The notes under the pieces were generated by a model. The model saw only the letters and a program-made list of their open reading frames with translations. It had not been told where the DNA came from and ran no database searches. Of a DNA stretch of 64,000 nt, positions 1 through 7,549 are shown piece by piece. The position numbers and the translations under genes are program-made. The stretch spans positions 558,001 through 622,000 of the forward strand of contig NC_089448.1 in the NCBI RefSeq assembly GCF_026210795.1, given 5' to 3'. This DNA comes from Rhizophagus irregularis (taxonomy: Eukaryota; Glomeromycota; Glomeromycetes; Glomerales; Glomeraceae). Within the stretch, counting starts at the first letter, position 1. Every line of letters starts with the position of its first letter.

Positions 1-151
1 TGGCTAAGACACCAGGTACAAGTAAATGTTGACGCTCTTTAGGGGATGGAAATACCCGAGCAAATTCAATCAAGTGTCCACCTTTTTTTGCTTCAGATAC
101 AGCTTTCTGACCATAGGAACTAAACTTGGATCGAACTGTGATTGAACTGGG
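1..151 (-). pseudogene. Open continuation of the ATPase frame beyond its stop
   Basis: Read on the minus strand, the frame of the packaging ATPase stays open after its TAA (152-154) to the window edge, giving about 50 more codons. The first repeats the 11-residue motif of the ATPase tail (SSITVRSKF). The rest is non-repetitive and looks coding (for example KAVSEAKKGGHLIEFARVF). Either the stop is a premature mutation inside the repeat region or a second reading frame lies downstream. I do not recognise a domain in this tail. Confidence 0.5.
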
Positions 152-250
152 TTAAGACTGAGATCGAACTGAGTTCAAATTTGGATCAAACTGAGATTGA
201 ACTGAGATTGAACTAGGATTGAACTGAGATTGCTCTGTGATCGAACTGAT
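115..250 (-). repeat. Coding minisatellite, 33-bp units
   Basis: Four degenerate 33-bp units encode 11-residue repeats (SSITEQSQFNP, SSISVQSQFDP, NLNSVRSQS-stop-P, SSITVRSKFSS) at the C-terminus of the ATPase. The in-frame TAA at 152-154 lies in the third unit, where the other units carry Asn or Asp. Confidence 0.7.
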
Positions 251-928
251 ACTAGTATCCCATCTTACTCGAATGGACAGTGGATCACTTTTAGACCGTC
301 TAAGATCAAACACTACAAATTCACGTTGCAAAGTAAGATCATCAATTACTGGTGCTAATGACTCTGATTCTTCTGTATATAGGCGAATGATTCTCTTAGT
401 ATCTGTAAGGCTCCCATGACCTCCATGCAGTGAGATGTAGTTAACATTTTCTCGAATAGCCTTAGGAATGGCAAAGAATCTTTGGGCTACATAAATACAT
501 GAAATATTTTTGTGTCGTCCATGTGTAAAGTAACCAGTGATGAGATCCTGGATTTTTTTAGGTGCATCCATCAGATCCTTGAAGATTACCACAGTAGCTT
601 GAGTAGGGTCGAAAGAGTCAATCTCTGGAATCTCACTATGGGTTACTGCAGTGAATGGGATCTTCTCCTCTTCGAAAAAATCATGTACAACTGCCCACTT
701 CAGCTCATCAAGATATCTGCCAACTAAAAGTACTGCATCACATAGTACATACCGATTACCATCCTCCTTTGCCTTCTTGTCACCCATTAACAAGTTAATG
801 ATCATAGTTGTCTTACCTGAGTCTGAGCTACCTGCTACGGCTAATCGAAAGGGCCATGATGGAGCAAACTCATTGCCTTGTCTTGAGTCAGTCGTGTACT
901 CGTCCAAATTGTATACATAAAGATCCAT
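152..928 (-). CDS. A32-like (FtsK/HerA) DNA-packaging ATPase
   Basis: 258 residues from an ATG at 928. Residues about 28-45 form a P-loop (AGSSDSGKTT, Lys39). A hydrophobic strand near residues 112-120 (TVVIFKD) is the likely Walker B strand. A following arginine-containing strand (YVAQRFFAIPKAIRENVN) fits the sensor region of A32-type packaging ATPases of Polintons, adintoviruses and large DNA viruses. Such enzymes pump dsDNA into a preformed capsid. The last 45 residues are low-complexity 11-residue repeats cut by a stop. The gene is divergent from the coiled-coil/Gag block, whose open frame begins 5 bp away, so both probably share a promoter. The family call is from motif and context. A STAND or other P-loop ATPase is possible but less likely beside a Polinton-type integrase. 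Confidence 0.75.
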   Translation of the reverse strand: MDLYVYNLDEYTTDSRQGNEFAPSWPFRLAVAGSSDSGKTTMIINLLMGDKKAKEDGNRYVLCDAVLLVGRYLDELKWAVVHDFFEEEKIPFTAVTHSEIPEIDSFDPTQATVVIFKDLMDAPKKIQDLITGYFTHGRHKNISCIYVAQRFFAIPKAIRENVNYISLHGGHGSLTDTKRIIRLYTEESESLAPVIDDLTLQREFVVFDLRRSKSDPLSIRVRWDTSISSITEQSQFNPSSISVQSQFDPNLNSVRSQS

Positions 929-932
929 TTGA

Positions 933-1757
933 ATTTTATTCTTACTTAGTTTAAATACTATATCGACATCAACACCAATTCCAGTTTATACTCCTTCAGA
1001 ACCTACTGGACCGCCTCCTGCACACTTGGTCAATGAAAAAGACGATGATGAATTAGTTAGAATACTAAAGGCTCATGCAAATTTATTGACTACCAGGGGT
1101 CGTTTAACTGTTGATTCAGAGATACAGGAGGCAAATAATCAAATCAAACATATTATTAATATATTAATGTATCGCTGTAAAGCAAAACATGAAGAACTTG
1201 GTATTACAAAAGATTTGTTAGTTTTTGCACAAGGTAAGATAAATGCATTTGATGAAACGTTTACTAATTTAGAACGTCAATTAGTTATTATACGTGCTGC
1301 CAATGATAATTTTATAGAAGAAAACTATAACCTGCAAAGAGATTATGATACTATGGTAGAGCTTCGTCGACGGGCTATAGGTGAACGTAATCAGGCACGA
1401 CATGAACGTAATGTATTACAAACAGATTATACTCAAGCAGTAAGGGATCGTAATGAGGCTCAAAATGCTGTGAATCGTGGTAATATCCTTCTAAATCATT
1501 GGTGGCTGAGGGCTACTCGGACTGGAGGACAACTTGTATTGGCTAATGCGCAACTTGGACAGGTTAATGCACAGCTAGCACATGCTAATAATAGGGTGCG
1601 TTTTGGGATTCAGACATTAGGGAGACTTGGGAATAGACTTTTCCAACAGATAGCTGCTCTTAGAATTCAGGTACAATGGTTTCGAATTAGACAATTGAAC
1701 CCTCCTCCACCTCTTTTAAACAATCCACTAGAGACGATATGGCTACCACTGCGATAG
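933..1757 (+). CDS. Coiled-coil protein preceding Gag, no upstream ATG
   Basis: The frame opens after a TGA at 930-932 and runs to 1757. Coding character starts early (a Pro/Thr-rich stretch about 963-1022, then an acidic NEKDDDEL segment), but there is no in-frame ATG before 1167. The true start may be a non-ATG codon, a spliced exon (a ttacttag acceptor-like sequence ends at 949) or lost. Residues corresponding to about 1330-1480 are rich in Glu/Arg/Gln heptads, predicting a long coiled coil. A proline run (PPPPLL) precedes the end. The stop overlaps the Gag start by 19 bp, as in compact viral transcripts. It may be a structural or assembly protein; I do not recognise a named family. Confidence 0.55.
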   Translation: MLFLLSLNTISTSTPIPVYTPSEPTGPPPAHLVNEKDDDELVRILKAHANLLTTRGRLTVDSEIQEANNQIKHIINILMYRCKAKHEELGITKDLLVFAQGKINAFDETFTNLERQLVIIRAANDNFIEENYNLQRDYDTMVELRRRAIGERNQARHERNVLQTDYTQAVRDRNEAQNAVNRGNILLNHWWLRATRTGGQLVLANAQLGQVNAQLAHANNRVRFGIQTLGRLGNRLFQQIAALRIQVQWFRIRQLNPPPPLLNNPLETIWLPLR

Positions 1758-3169
1758 GATTGCCAATTTTTGAGGGTAAAGCTACTGATGATATTGATAC
1801 ATTTGTTAGGCTTTATATGGGTTATCTTGATACTATTAATCTTAACCCATATGCTGCTGGAGGGCCACCAGAGTCTTGGAAAAGAGCTATGGGTATACTT
1901 AGAAGCTGCATGGCCGGTGAAACAGCTGAATGGTTTGATCGAGAAATTACAGGAAAAAATTGGGAACTTTCTGGTATCACTTCAGCTGGTGGAGCTAATT
2001 TAGCTACTTTTGTAGCATTAGTGATACCAGAAGGTGTAGGAGGACCGAATGCAGGTACCTATGTAAATGGGTCTGAAGCACAAATCTATTCAAGAGATCC
2101 AGTTAATGCATTAGTAACTATTAGAGCAGCATTTATTCCTACTCATGATTTAATGGGTGGAGATGAAGCTTGGAAAAGAGCTGGTGCTCGTCCCACAGAT
2201 AGAGCTGCTCCGGCTACTGCAGATGCTGGTGTTGCTGTTAATAATAATCATCCTATAGTTTTTCCAGGTATTAAACCTAATCAGGCGCTTTATTGGCTTA
2301 GAACACAATTTCCAACTGTTTTAGATGAAAAGAAACGTATCCGTTTTAACAGTCTTTACCAGGAAAATGAGCCAGTTGATGCATTTTATAGAACTGTAAA
2401 GAGGGCTGGAAAATTACTAAGACTAACTGATGATCTTATTATCGACCAGTTCTTTAGAGGTCTTTCGGCTGATAATATTTTTGAAGCAGAAAGGTTTCAC
2501 AATCTTAATCCTGATGACTTGGTTAAACATCTGAGAAATTTAGAACGGAGAAGGGCTGAAATGCGCTTGAGGTTACAAGATACAAATCGGCGACTTCGAG
2601 CAGATTACAGTGATGTAACTCAACCTCCATTAGGAAAACAGGAACCTGTCGTACTGACATCAAAGTCATCTGGGGTTACTCAAGAACAATTACAAGAGTT
2701 GCTTAAGGCTCAGGCTGAAGAACTTACCAAGAATTTTCAGGTGCAATTTAAACAATTACAGGCTCGGCCAGTTCGTAATCCACCAGTCTATAGACAGCAG
2801 ATTAAACCTGTTCGACCAAAACCACAGAGACGTGTTGTTCAGGATCCTCAGGATCCTGATTGGGATGATGGTTATGTAGATCATAATGTTGGTGATGACC
2901 CTGATGCTCCTGAATGGACTTTGGATGATCATCAAAATGCTATTGATCTTATTATGGGATATAAACGTGGGACGTCTAAAATACTTACAAATCAACTTCA
3001 GAAGGCTAAAGATAGACGTGATGATCTGGATTTAGCCCGAGCAATGAGAAATCTTGATCTTAGCGATGATGCTATGGACATTGATACTGTGAGTTTTGGT
3101 GAAAAGGTAGAATTGAGAGAAAAAGATGGTGATGTCTATATGGTTCGTGTTGGGTCAAAAAAAAAGTAG
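1739..3169 (+). CDS. Retrotransposon-type Gag (capsid-like) protein
   Basis: 476 residues from ATG 1739. The N-terminal third (LPIFEGKATDDIDTFV, LRSCMAGETAEWF) and the block around residues 190-265 (DAFYRTVKRAGKLLRLTDD, then FFRGLSADN) follow the order of Ty3/Gypsy Gag capsid domains. They are separated by a Gly/Ala-rich insertion of about 80 residues. A basic, Gln-rich region follows, then an acidic tail. No CCHC zinc knuckle is visible. Gag proteins of this type assemble particles around the element's nucleic acid. The gene overlaps the coiled-coil ORF and ends in a nine-A run directly before TAG, suited to frameshifting into protease. The call rests on pattern similarity, not on an alignment. 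Confidence 0.7.
   Translation: MATTAIGLPIFEGKATDDIDTFVRLYMGYLDTINLNPYAAGGPPESWKRAMGILRSCMAGETAEWFDREITGKNWELSGITSAGGANLATFVALVIPEGVGGPNAGTYVNGSEAQIYSRDPVNALVTIRAAFIPTHDLMGGDEAWKRAGARPTDRAAPATADAGVAVNNNHPIVFPGIKPNQALYWLRTQFPTVLDEKKRIRFNSLYQENEPVDAFYRTVKRAGKLLRLTDDLIIDQFFRGLSADNIFEAERFHNLNPDDLVKHLRNLERRRAEMRLRLQDTNRRLRADYSDVTQPPLGKQEPVVLTSKSSGVTQEQLQELLKAQAEELTKNFQVQFKQLQARPVRNPPVYRQQIKPVRPKPQRRVVQDPQDPDWDDGYVDHNVGDDPDAPEWTLDDHQNAIDLIMGYKRGTSKILTNQLQKAKDRRDDLDLARAMRNLDLSDDAMDIDTVSFGEKVELREKDGDVYMVRVGSKKK
3160..3169 (+). promoter_or_regulatory. Predicted -1 ribosomal frameshift site (A AAA AAG) before the Gag stop
   Basis: In the Gag frame the last codons are AAA AAA AAG followed at once by TAG (3167-3169). 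The heptamer 3160-3166 is A AAA AAG, an X XXY YYZ slippery site. A one-base backward slip leads into GTA GGT and stays open through the protease to 3906. The protease frame has no ATG until well inside it, so a frameshift is the simplest way to express it. Confidence 0.65.
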
Positions 3170-3906
3170 GTTCGAGTATCTCAAAACTTCTTAAGTCGTC
3201 CCCAAATAAGACAGCAGTTAGCTCTTCTAGTGTACCCTTGAAAAGTAAAGCAACCCCTGTTAAGATTCCTGTGAAAGTTACTGGTAGTAAGTCTACACCT
3301 GCAAAAGCTGTTACTAAGAATGACTTATTAAGCCTGTTAAGGTCTGCAGACTTTAGGAAATTACTCCGTGAGATTCTTCAGGAGGAGATGATGTCTGCTA
3401 GAAAAGTCATAGAGATTTCAGATGACTTAGCTGAGGAGGAACAAGAAGAGGATATCAGGGAATACGATCCTATGGATATTGATATAGCTCGTTTGGAGAA
3501 TACTAAAGATCTTTTAGCACTGGATGGGGAGGTTAATGGAATAGCAATTCAGTGTTTAGCAGACACTTGTGCTAATGTGTCTTTTATTCAGAGAGAAGCT
3601 GCTGAGGAATTAGGGTTGAATATCGACAAGAGTATTACATACAACATATCTGGTGCTCCAGGAACAGGTAGGACATTCGGCATGGTAAAGGGAGTGTCAA
3701 TCAAACTTACCCCTGATTATGCTATCACTGAGGATCTTGCAGTTTTAGATGGATACAAGCATAGGGAAATTGGATTGAGCCGGACGTGTCTGAAACGTTA
3801 CAATTATGATGTCCATGAATCACGTGAACATATAGCCTTTACCTGTGATGGGAAGAATGTTTTTATCCCGATAGTTCCTGATGTGAATAGAGGAGACAAA
3901 AAATAA
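3166..3906 (+). CDS. Retropepsin-like aspartic protease, expressed as Gag-Pro fusion
   Basis: The frame is open from the frameshift site to TAA 3904-3906, about 246 codons. A Lys/Ser/Pro-rich linker and a charged helix come first. The protease fold then starts near 3520 (ALDGEVNGIAIQCLADTCANVSFI) with the catalytic Asp in DTCA, followed by a flap-like stretch with glycines and a C-terminal block (REIGLSRTCLKRY...) corresponding to the usual ILGRDWL region. The normal D-T/S-G-A motif has Cys instead of Gly, which is unusual and may reduce activity. The enzyme would cleave the Gag precursor. The reading frame ends 25 bp before the end of the convergent integrase; there is no reverse transcriptase or RNase H between them. 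Confidence 0.65.
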   Translation, partial: VGSSISKLLKSSPNKTAVSSSSVPLKSKATPVKIPVKVTGSKSTPAKAVTKNDLLSLLRSADFRKLLREILQEEMMSARKVIEISDDLAEEEQEEDIREYDPMDIDIARLENTKDLLALDGEVNGIAIQCLADTCANVSFIQREAAEELGLNIDKSITYNISGAPGTGRTFGMVKGVSIKLTPDYAITEDLAVLDGYKHREIGLSRTCLKRYNYDVHESREHIAFTCDGKNVFIPIVPDVNRGDKK

Positions 3907-3931
3907 GACCCTTTAATTCTTCTATTTTTTT

Positions 3932-5023
3932 TTATTCCCAAAATTTGCGAATTAAGTCAGGGACATCTTCCTTCAACTGGTCAGCAGGTTCCCAAGTGGC
4001 TTCTGTATCTGGGTATCTCTCCCACTTAACCAAATACTGGTCTTGACCTTTTCTAATGCGATGCCGAAGTATCTGCTCAGGTACAAATCTTTCAGGTTGT
4101 CCTCTTATCACAGAGTCAGGTGGAGGCTTTTCATTAATAGGAACTACTTGCAATTCCTTTCGGGTATATGCACATTTGGATACACCTAATCGACCATGTG
4201 GTCCATTAAGGAGATATGTAGGAGGCTGTTCAGGTGAGAGTATCATTTTTTTGATTACACGAATGTTTGGGTTCCATCTTATGTCTCCTGTACGGAATTT
4301 TCCGTGAAGTTTGTTACCAAGTACAGAAATAGGTTCATCTAACTTGACTCTGACACGTGTTCCTTCAGAGAGGAGGTCTGTCTTTTTTGACACTTTGGGT
4401 GACCCTGTCGGAATGTCTGGGGGATTTCTCTGCCAGAGTTCATTTACTTTACTCACTATATTATGGAAATCTTCTGACCATTCCACGGATGTCACCCCAG
4501 TTTTCAACTCCTGTGCTACCATTCGTTTAAGAAGGGGTTCTTGGATGGCTTGGATAGCTCTTTCAGCATAAGATTGCTGTTTATGCCTTCCTGGTTCGCC
4601 GAACCTCATCATTACCCCTAGGCTGTTCAGGAAAAAATCACGTACCTGGTCGTTAGTGAATTCTGATCCAGAGTCCGTCTCCAGTAGGTGTGTTGGAGGC
4701 TTGATACGATTTCTTCTGTAGATTTTGACAAACCCGTTTAGAACTCTATTTGCAGTCTTATCCTTTAGGGGTTCTGCATCGACTCTCTTTCCTGCAACTT
4801 CCACCACTACGAGAAAATAGTGGAATCCTTTGGGGTCAACTGGCATCTCTGCAAGATCTGCCTGATGTGTTGCATTTGGTTTCCATACAATTACCTTTGG
4901 GCGTTCTGTTGACTTTTCCTTTAGGGGCTTTTTGTATAGGTTGTAATGCTCTTCACCTTTTAAAATTCGTGCTGGTACTCTGGATAGACTGTAGTACTTG
5001 TAGTAATTCTCTAATTGTGACAT
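3932..5023 (-). CDS. Polinton-type integrase with C-terminal chromodomain
   Basis: 363 residues from the first ATG (5021-5023); the open frame extends to 5059 on non-ATG codons. The rve/DDE core has Asp56 (HQADLAEM), Asp117 (ETDSGSEFTN) and Glu154 (SYAERAIQ), a D,D36E spacing. An SH3-like region follows (GTRVRVKL ... WNPNIRVIKKM ... PPTYLLNG), matching the conserved segment of Polinton/Maverick integrases. The last 55 residues are a chromodomain (QYLVKWERYPDTEATWEP), which in such enzymes targets marked chromatin. No HHCC zinc finger is present. It is convergent with Gag-Pro and divergent from the zinc-ribbon gene 45 bp away. A Ty3/Gypsy chromovirus integrase is the alternative, but the lack of RT and the neighbouring A32 ATPase favour Polinton. 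Confidence 0.75.
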   Translation of the reverse strand: MSQLENYYKYYSLSRVPARILKGEEHYNLYKKPLKEKSTERPKVIVWKPNATHQADLAEMPVDPKGFHYFLVVVEVAGKRVDAEPLKDKTANRVLNGFVKIYRRNRIKPPTHLLETDSGSEFTNDQVRDFFLNSLGVMMRFGEPGRHKQQSYAERAIQAIQEPLLKRMVAQELKTGVTSVEWSEDFHNIVSKVNELWQRNPPDIPTGSPKVSKKTDLLSEGTRVRVKLDEPISVLGNKLHGKFRTGDIRWNPNIRVIKKMILSPEQPPTYLLNGPHGRLGVSKCAYTRKELQVVPINEKPPPDSVIRGQPERFVPEQILRHRIRKGQDQYLVKWERYPDTEATWEPADQLKEDVPDLIRKFWE

Positions 5024-5067
5024 ATTACGACAAATTAAAGAAAAGATTTCAGACTTCAAATCTCAAG

Positions 5068-5388
5068 ATGACACGATTTTACTGTCTAAAGTGCAAGAAG
5101 GAAACTGAGACTGCTAGTGAAATACAAGATATGACTACAAATGGGCGTTATCGGCTACATGGTGACTGCACAATTTGTGATATGCATAAGAATACTTTTA
5201 CTGGAGTAGACTGGGTTATCAAAAAGAAGACTAAGGAGAAAAAGAAAGAAACCGCTGCTAAGAGACATCAGACGGTTTACAATCGGCAATGCAAAAAACT
5301 TGGACAGAAAATCTTAGATTCTGATGACGCGTGTAAACAGTGTATTGATAAATGCCTTAAGGAAGCAAAAAAGAGGAAAACGGATTAG
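5068..5388 (+). CDS. Small zinc-ribbon protein, DUF5679-like
   Basis: 106 residues from ATG 5068. The N-terminus has the pattern Cys-x2-Cys, Thr-rich turn with NGR and Gly, Cys-x2-Cys (residues 6-37), like the short DUF5679 zinc ribbons found in several dsDNA viruses and integrated virus-like elements. A Lys-rich helix (residues 50-65) and a second group of cysteines (75, 89, 92, 96) follow. It is probably a DNA- or capsid-associated structural protein. The divergent arrangement with the integrase suggests a shared promoter in 5024-5067. Confidence 0.6.
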   Translation: MTRFYCLKCKKETETASEIQDMTTNGRYRLHGDCTICDMHKNTFTGVDWVIKKKTKEKKKETAAKRHQTVYNRQCKKLGQKILDSDDACKQCIDKCLKEAKKRKTD

Positions 5389-6380
5389 TACTGTCTTCTA
5401 AACTTATCTGAATATGCTCTATTCCCAATACCCATTGTTCAATTACTTATTTTTTCTGACGGGGCGGGACAGGGTTGGTCTTACTGGCTCTATAGACCTT
5501 CTAGAGGCTTACCTGCTAACTTACCTGGTTTGCTATCTCACTGCTTCCAACAGATTATTAGACGGAATCCTGACTTGTTTCAGATGTTCCGGATGTGGCG
5601 GATCTGGGGGGGTAAAAATAAAACTTTTTCTGGGGGGATGTCCTCTCATAATTTTTCTGAAACATCTGCCACATCTGCCACATCCGGGACAACCCTCTCA
5701 TTATATCCGTTATTGCTTCCTTTTCTATTGTTTTCTAGTTATTTGGTATATATATTTGTTCCAGATGTTGTCCCAGATTGTGGCGGATATATGGGGATTC
5801 CTGAGCCCCGTAGGGGCCAGATAGGTACTGCAATGGGGCGTAGACCCGGAGGTGGGTGGTGCATGCACCTCCCACATCCAGCCCGACGACGTAATACTAA
5901 CAATACTATCTACGTTTCCTTTATTTCTTTTTACTTGTACTTTAATACTAACGATAATATCCATGTTTCTTTTACTCCTTTTACTGTTTCTTTAACTCTT
6001 TTTACCTTAATACTAACAATAATAACAATATTTCTTTTATCTTTATATCTAATACTAACGTTACTATAGCTGTTTCTCTTCTTTTTACGTCTAATAATAT
6101 TGTTACTCTACTCTTTCTTTTTTTTACTTTTATGTATTCTGTATATATTAATAAATACTTGTAATTTTTTATGGTTTAATAAAATTATATCTAATAAAAC
6201 ATACATTATATAAACTTATAGTACAGAAAATGAAGTATTATTTATCGAAATATTTTGAAATATTACGAAATATTAAGTTGTGTAAAATCACAGAATATTA
6301 CGAATCATCAAATTATGGAACATTACGCATCATAGAATTTCGAAATATTTTAAAAAGTTGCGAAGTATTACGCAGTAAAA
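5389..6380. other. Non-coding right flank of the virus-like element
   Basis: Comparatively GC-rich to 5900, then T-rich. It holds an 11-bp inverted repeat CCGGATGTGGC/GCCACATCCGG (5589-5599 and 5677-5687), a near-perfect 24-bp palindrome around GGTGCATGCACC (about 5851-5875), and from 5890 to 6110 a degenerate array of TAATACTAAC(A/G)ATA motifs. The open frames here are low in complexity and I do not support them as genes. The element's end may lie here, but no terminal repeat partner is inside the window. Confidence 0.5.
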
Positions 6381-6690
6381 TTACGGAATATTACGAATCG
6401 TAAAATTATGAAGCCTTGCATACAGTAATATTTCGAAATATTTTAAAAAGTTACAAAATATTACGCTTACGCAAACTTGCGGCGGGTCTGAAAACTTACG
6501 AAATATTATGTAAAATTACGAAATATTGCGAACCGCAAAATTACGGAATATTACAAATCGTAAAATTATGAAGCTTTGCATATTGTAATATTTCGAAATA
6601 TTTTAAAAAGTTACAAAATATTACGCTTACGCAAACTCGCGGTGGGTCTGGAAGCTTATGAAATATTATGATGTGTAAACTTGCGCAACT
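6381..6690. repeat. 160-bp tandem duplication
   Basis: Two head-to-tail copies with a period of 160 bp. For example TCGTAAAATTATGAAG starts at 6398 and again at 6558, and TTACGCTTACGCAAAC recurs likewise. Both copies contain many TTTCGAAATATT-type palindromic motifs. A few mismatches separate them. The flank 6240-6380 carries more degenerate pieces of the same unit. Confidence 0.8.
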
Positions 6691-6848
6691 TTTCGCACTA
6701 TATAATTTCCTGATGTAGGATTAAGGGTTACAATAAAGCGATAATAAATGATAAAAAGTGATAGGAAAAGGATTTCTACTATAGCTGATAAAATACAATT
6801 TTTGGTACTGACTACTTTTATCAACGAGTTGGTGAAAGGTATTTATAT

Positions 6849-7058
6849 CTATTCTCCATCTCTTTTTCCAACACCATCTATTATCATATCAAAATCTAAT
6901 CTACCAATAGGTTCTAAGCACATAACGGAACATGTTTCATGGTAATATGGCTGATTACTATAATAGTGATAAAAATAACCCATTATAAGCCCTCCTTTTA
7001 ATAAGTTACGAATGACAAATTCTATCAGTTGATTATTATTAATCAAGTTATCCTTCAT
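6849..7058 (-). CDS. Short hypothetical ORF
   Basis: 69 codons from ATG 7058. Composition is less biased than the AT-rich surroundings (for example CLEPIGRLDFDMIIDGVGKRDGE at the end). I recognise no domain. It could be a fragment of a larger decayed gene, since coding-like residues continue past the stop in another phase. Confidence that it is translated is low. Confidence 0.2.
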   Translation of the reverse strand: MKDNLINNNQLIEFVIRNLLKGGLIMGYFYHYYSNQPYYHETCSVMCLEPIGRLDFDMIIDGVGKRDGE

Positions 7059-7549
7059 TAATTCTTATTTTATTTATTTATTTACAATCGGAAATAGTAA
7101 ATGTTAGATTACATAAAGTAGAATTATAAAATAAAACTAAGAAATGATTATCTAAAACATTTTTCGACCCCTACGGGACCTATTTGAGTTTGGGCACTAA
7201 TACGAACTGGAAAACTACGCTACAGCCCATATTTAAAAAAATAAAATGAATAAAAAAAATGCACTGGGACCAGGAATATGACTAATAAAAAGGGGGATGG
7301 AAAAAAAGCGGAAGCTAAAAAAAAACCAAAAACACCGAGAAAAAAGAAAAAAGAAATTGAAACGAACAAAAAAAAAAAAACACCATCCTACCGATCCTCC
7401 TAAATCACCTAAAACACCAATTAAACAACTTTCATGGGTCTTACAAAAGAAATAAGCGCCACTGATTTCGCCTAAAAAAAAAATGTTATGACTGTAATAC
7501 AGTTAAAGCCACTTATTCTATGCTATTTAGGATTTGATTATTCACGACC
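7059..7549. other. Spacer with a short Lys-rich open frame
   Basis: AT-rich spacer. On the plus strand a 41-codon frame (7278-7403, ATG to TAA) encodes an extremely Lys-rich peptide (MTNKKGDGKKAEAKKKPKTP...), and a Pro/Lys-rich run continues after it in another phase. This looks like the remnant of a basic tail or linker. No other feature is seen. Confidence 0.35.

Noticed and set aside
3170-3931. LTR flanking Gag-Pro
   Set aside because: No direct repeats of useful length were seen around 930-3930, so a classical LTR retrotransposon was not called.
4056-5059. Plus-strand open frames opposite the integrase
   Set aside because: Shadows of the integrase gene; the minus strand has the DDE and chromodomain motifs.
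5414-6069. Two overlapping plus-strand ORFs of 136 and 179 codons
   Set aside because: Composition is that of repeats and T-rich arrays (SATSATSG, YLYFNTN), no domain, overlapping in different phases.
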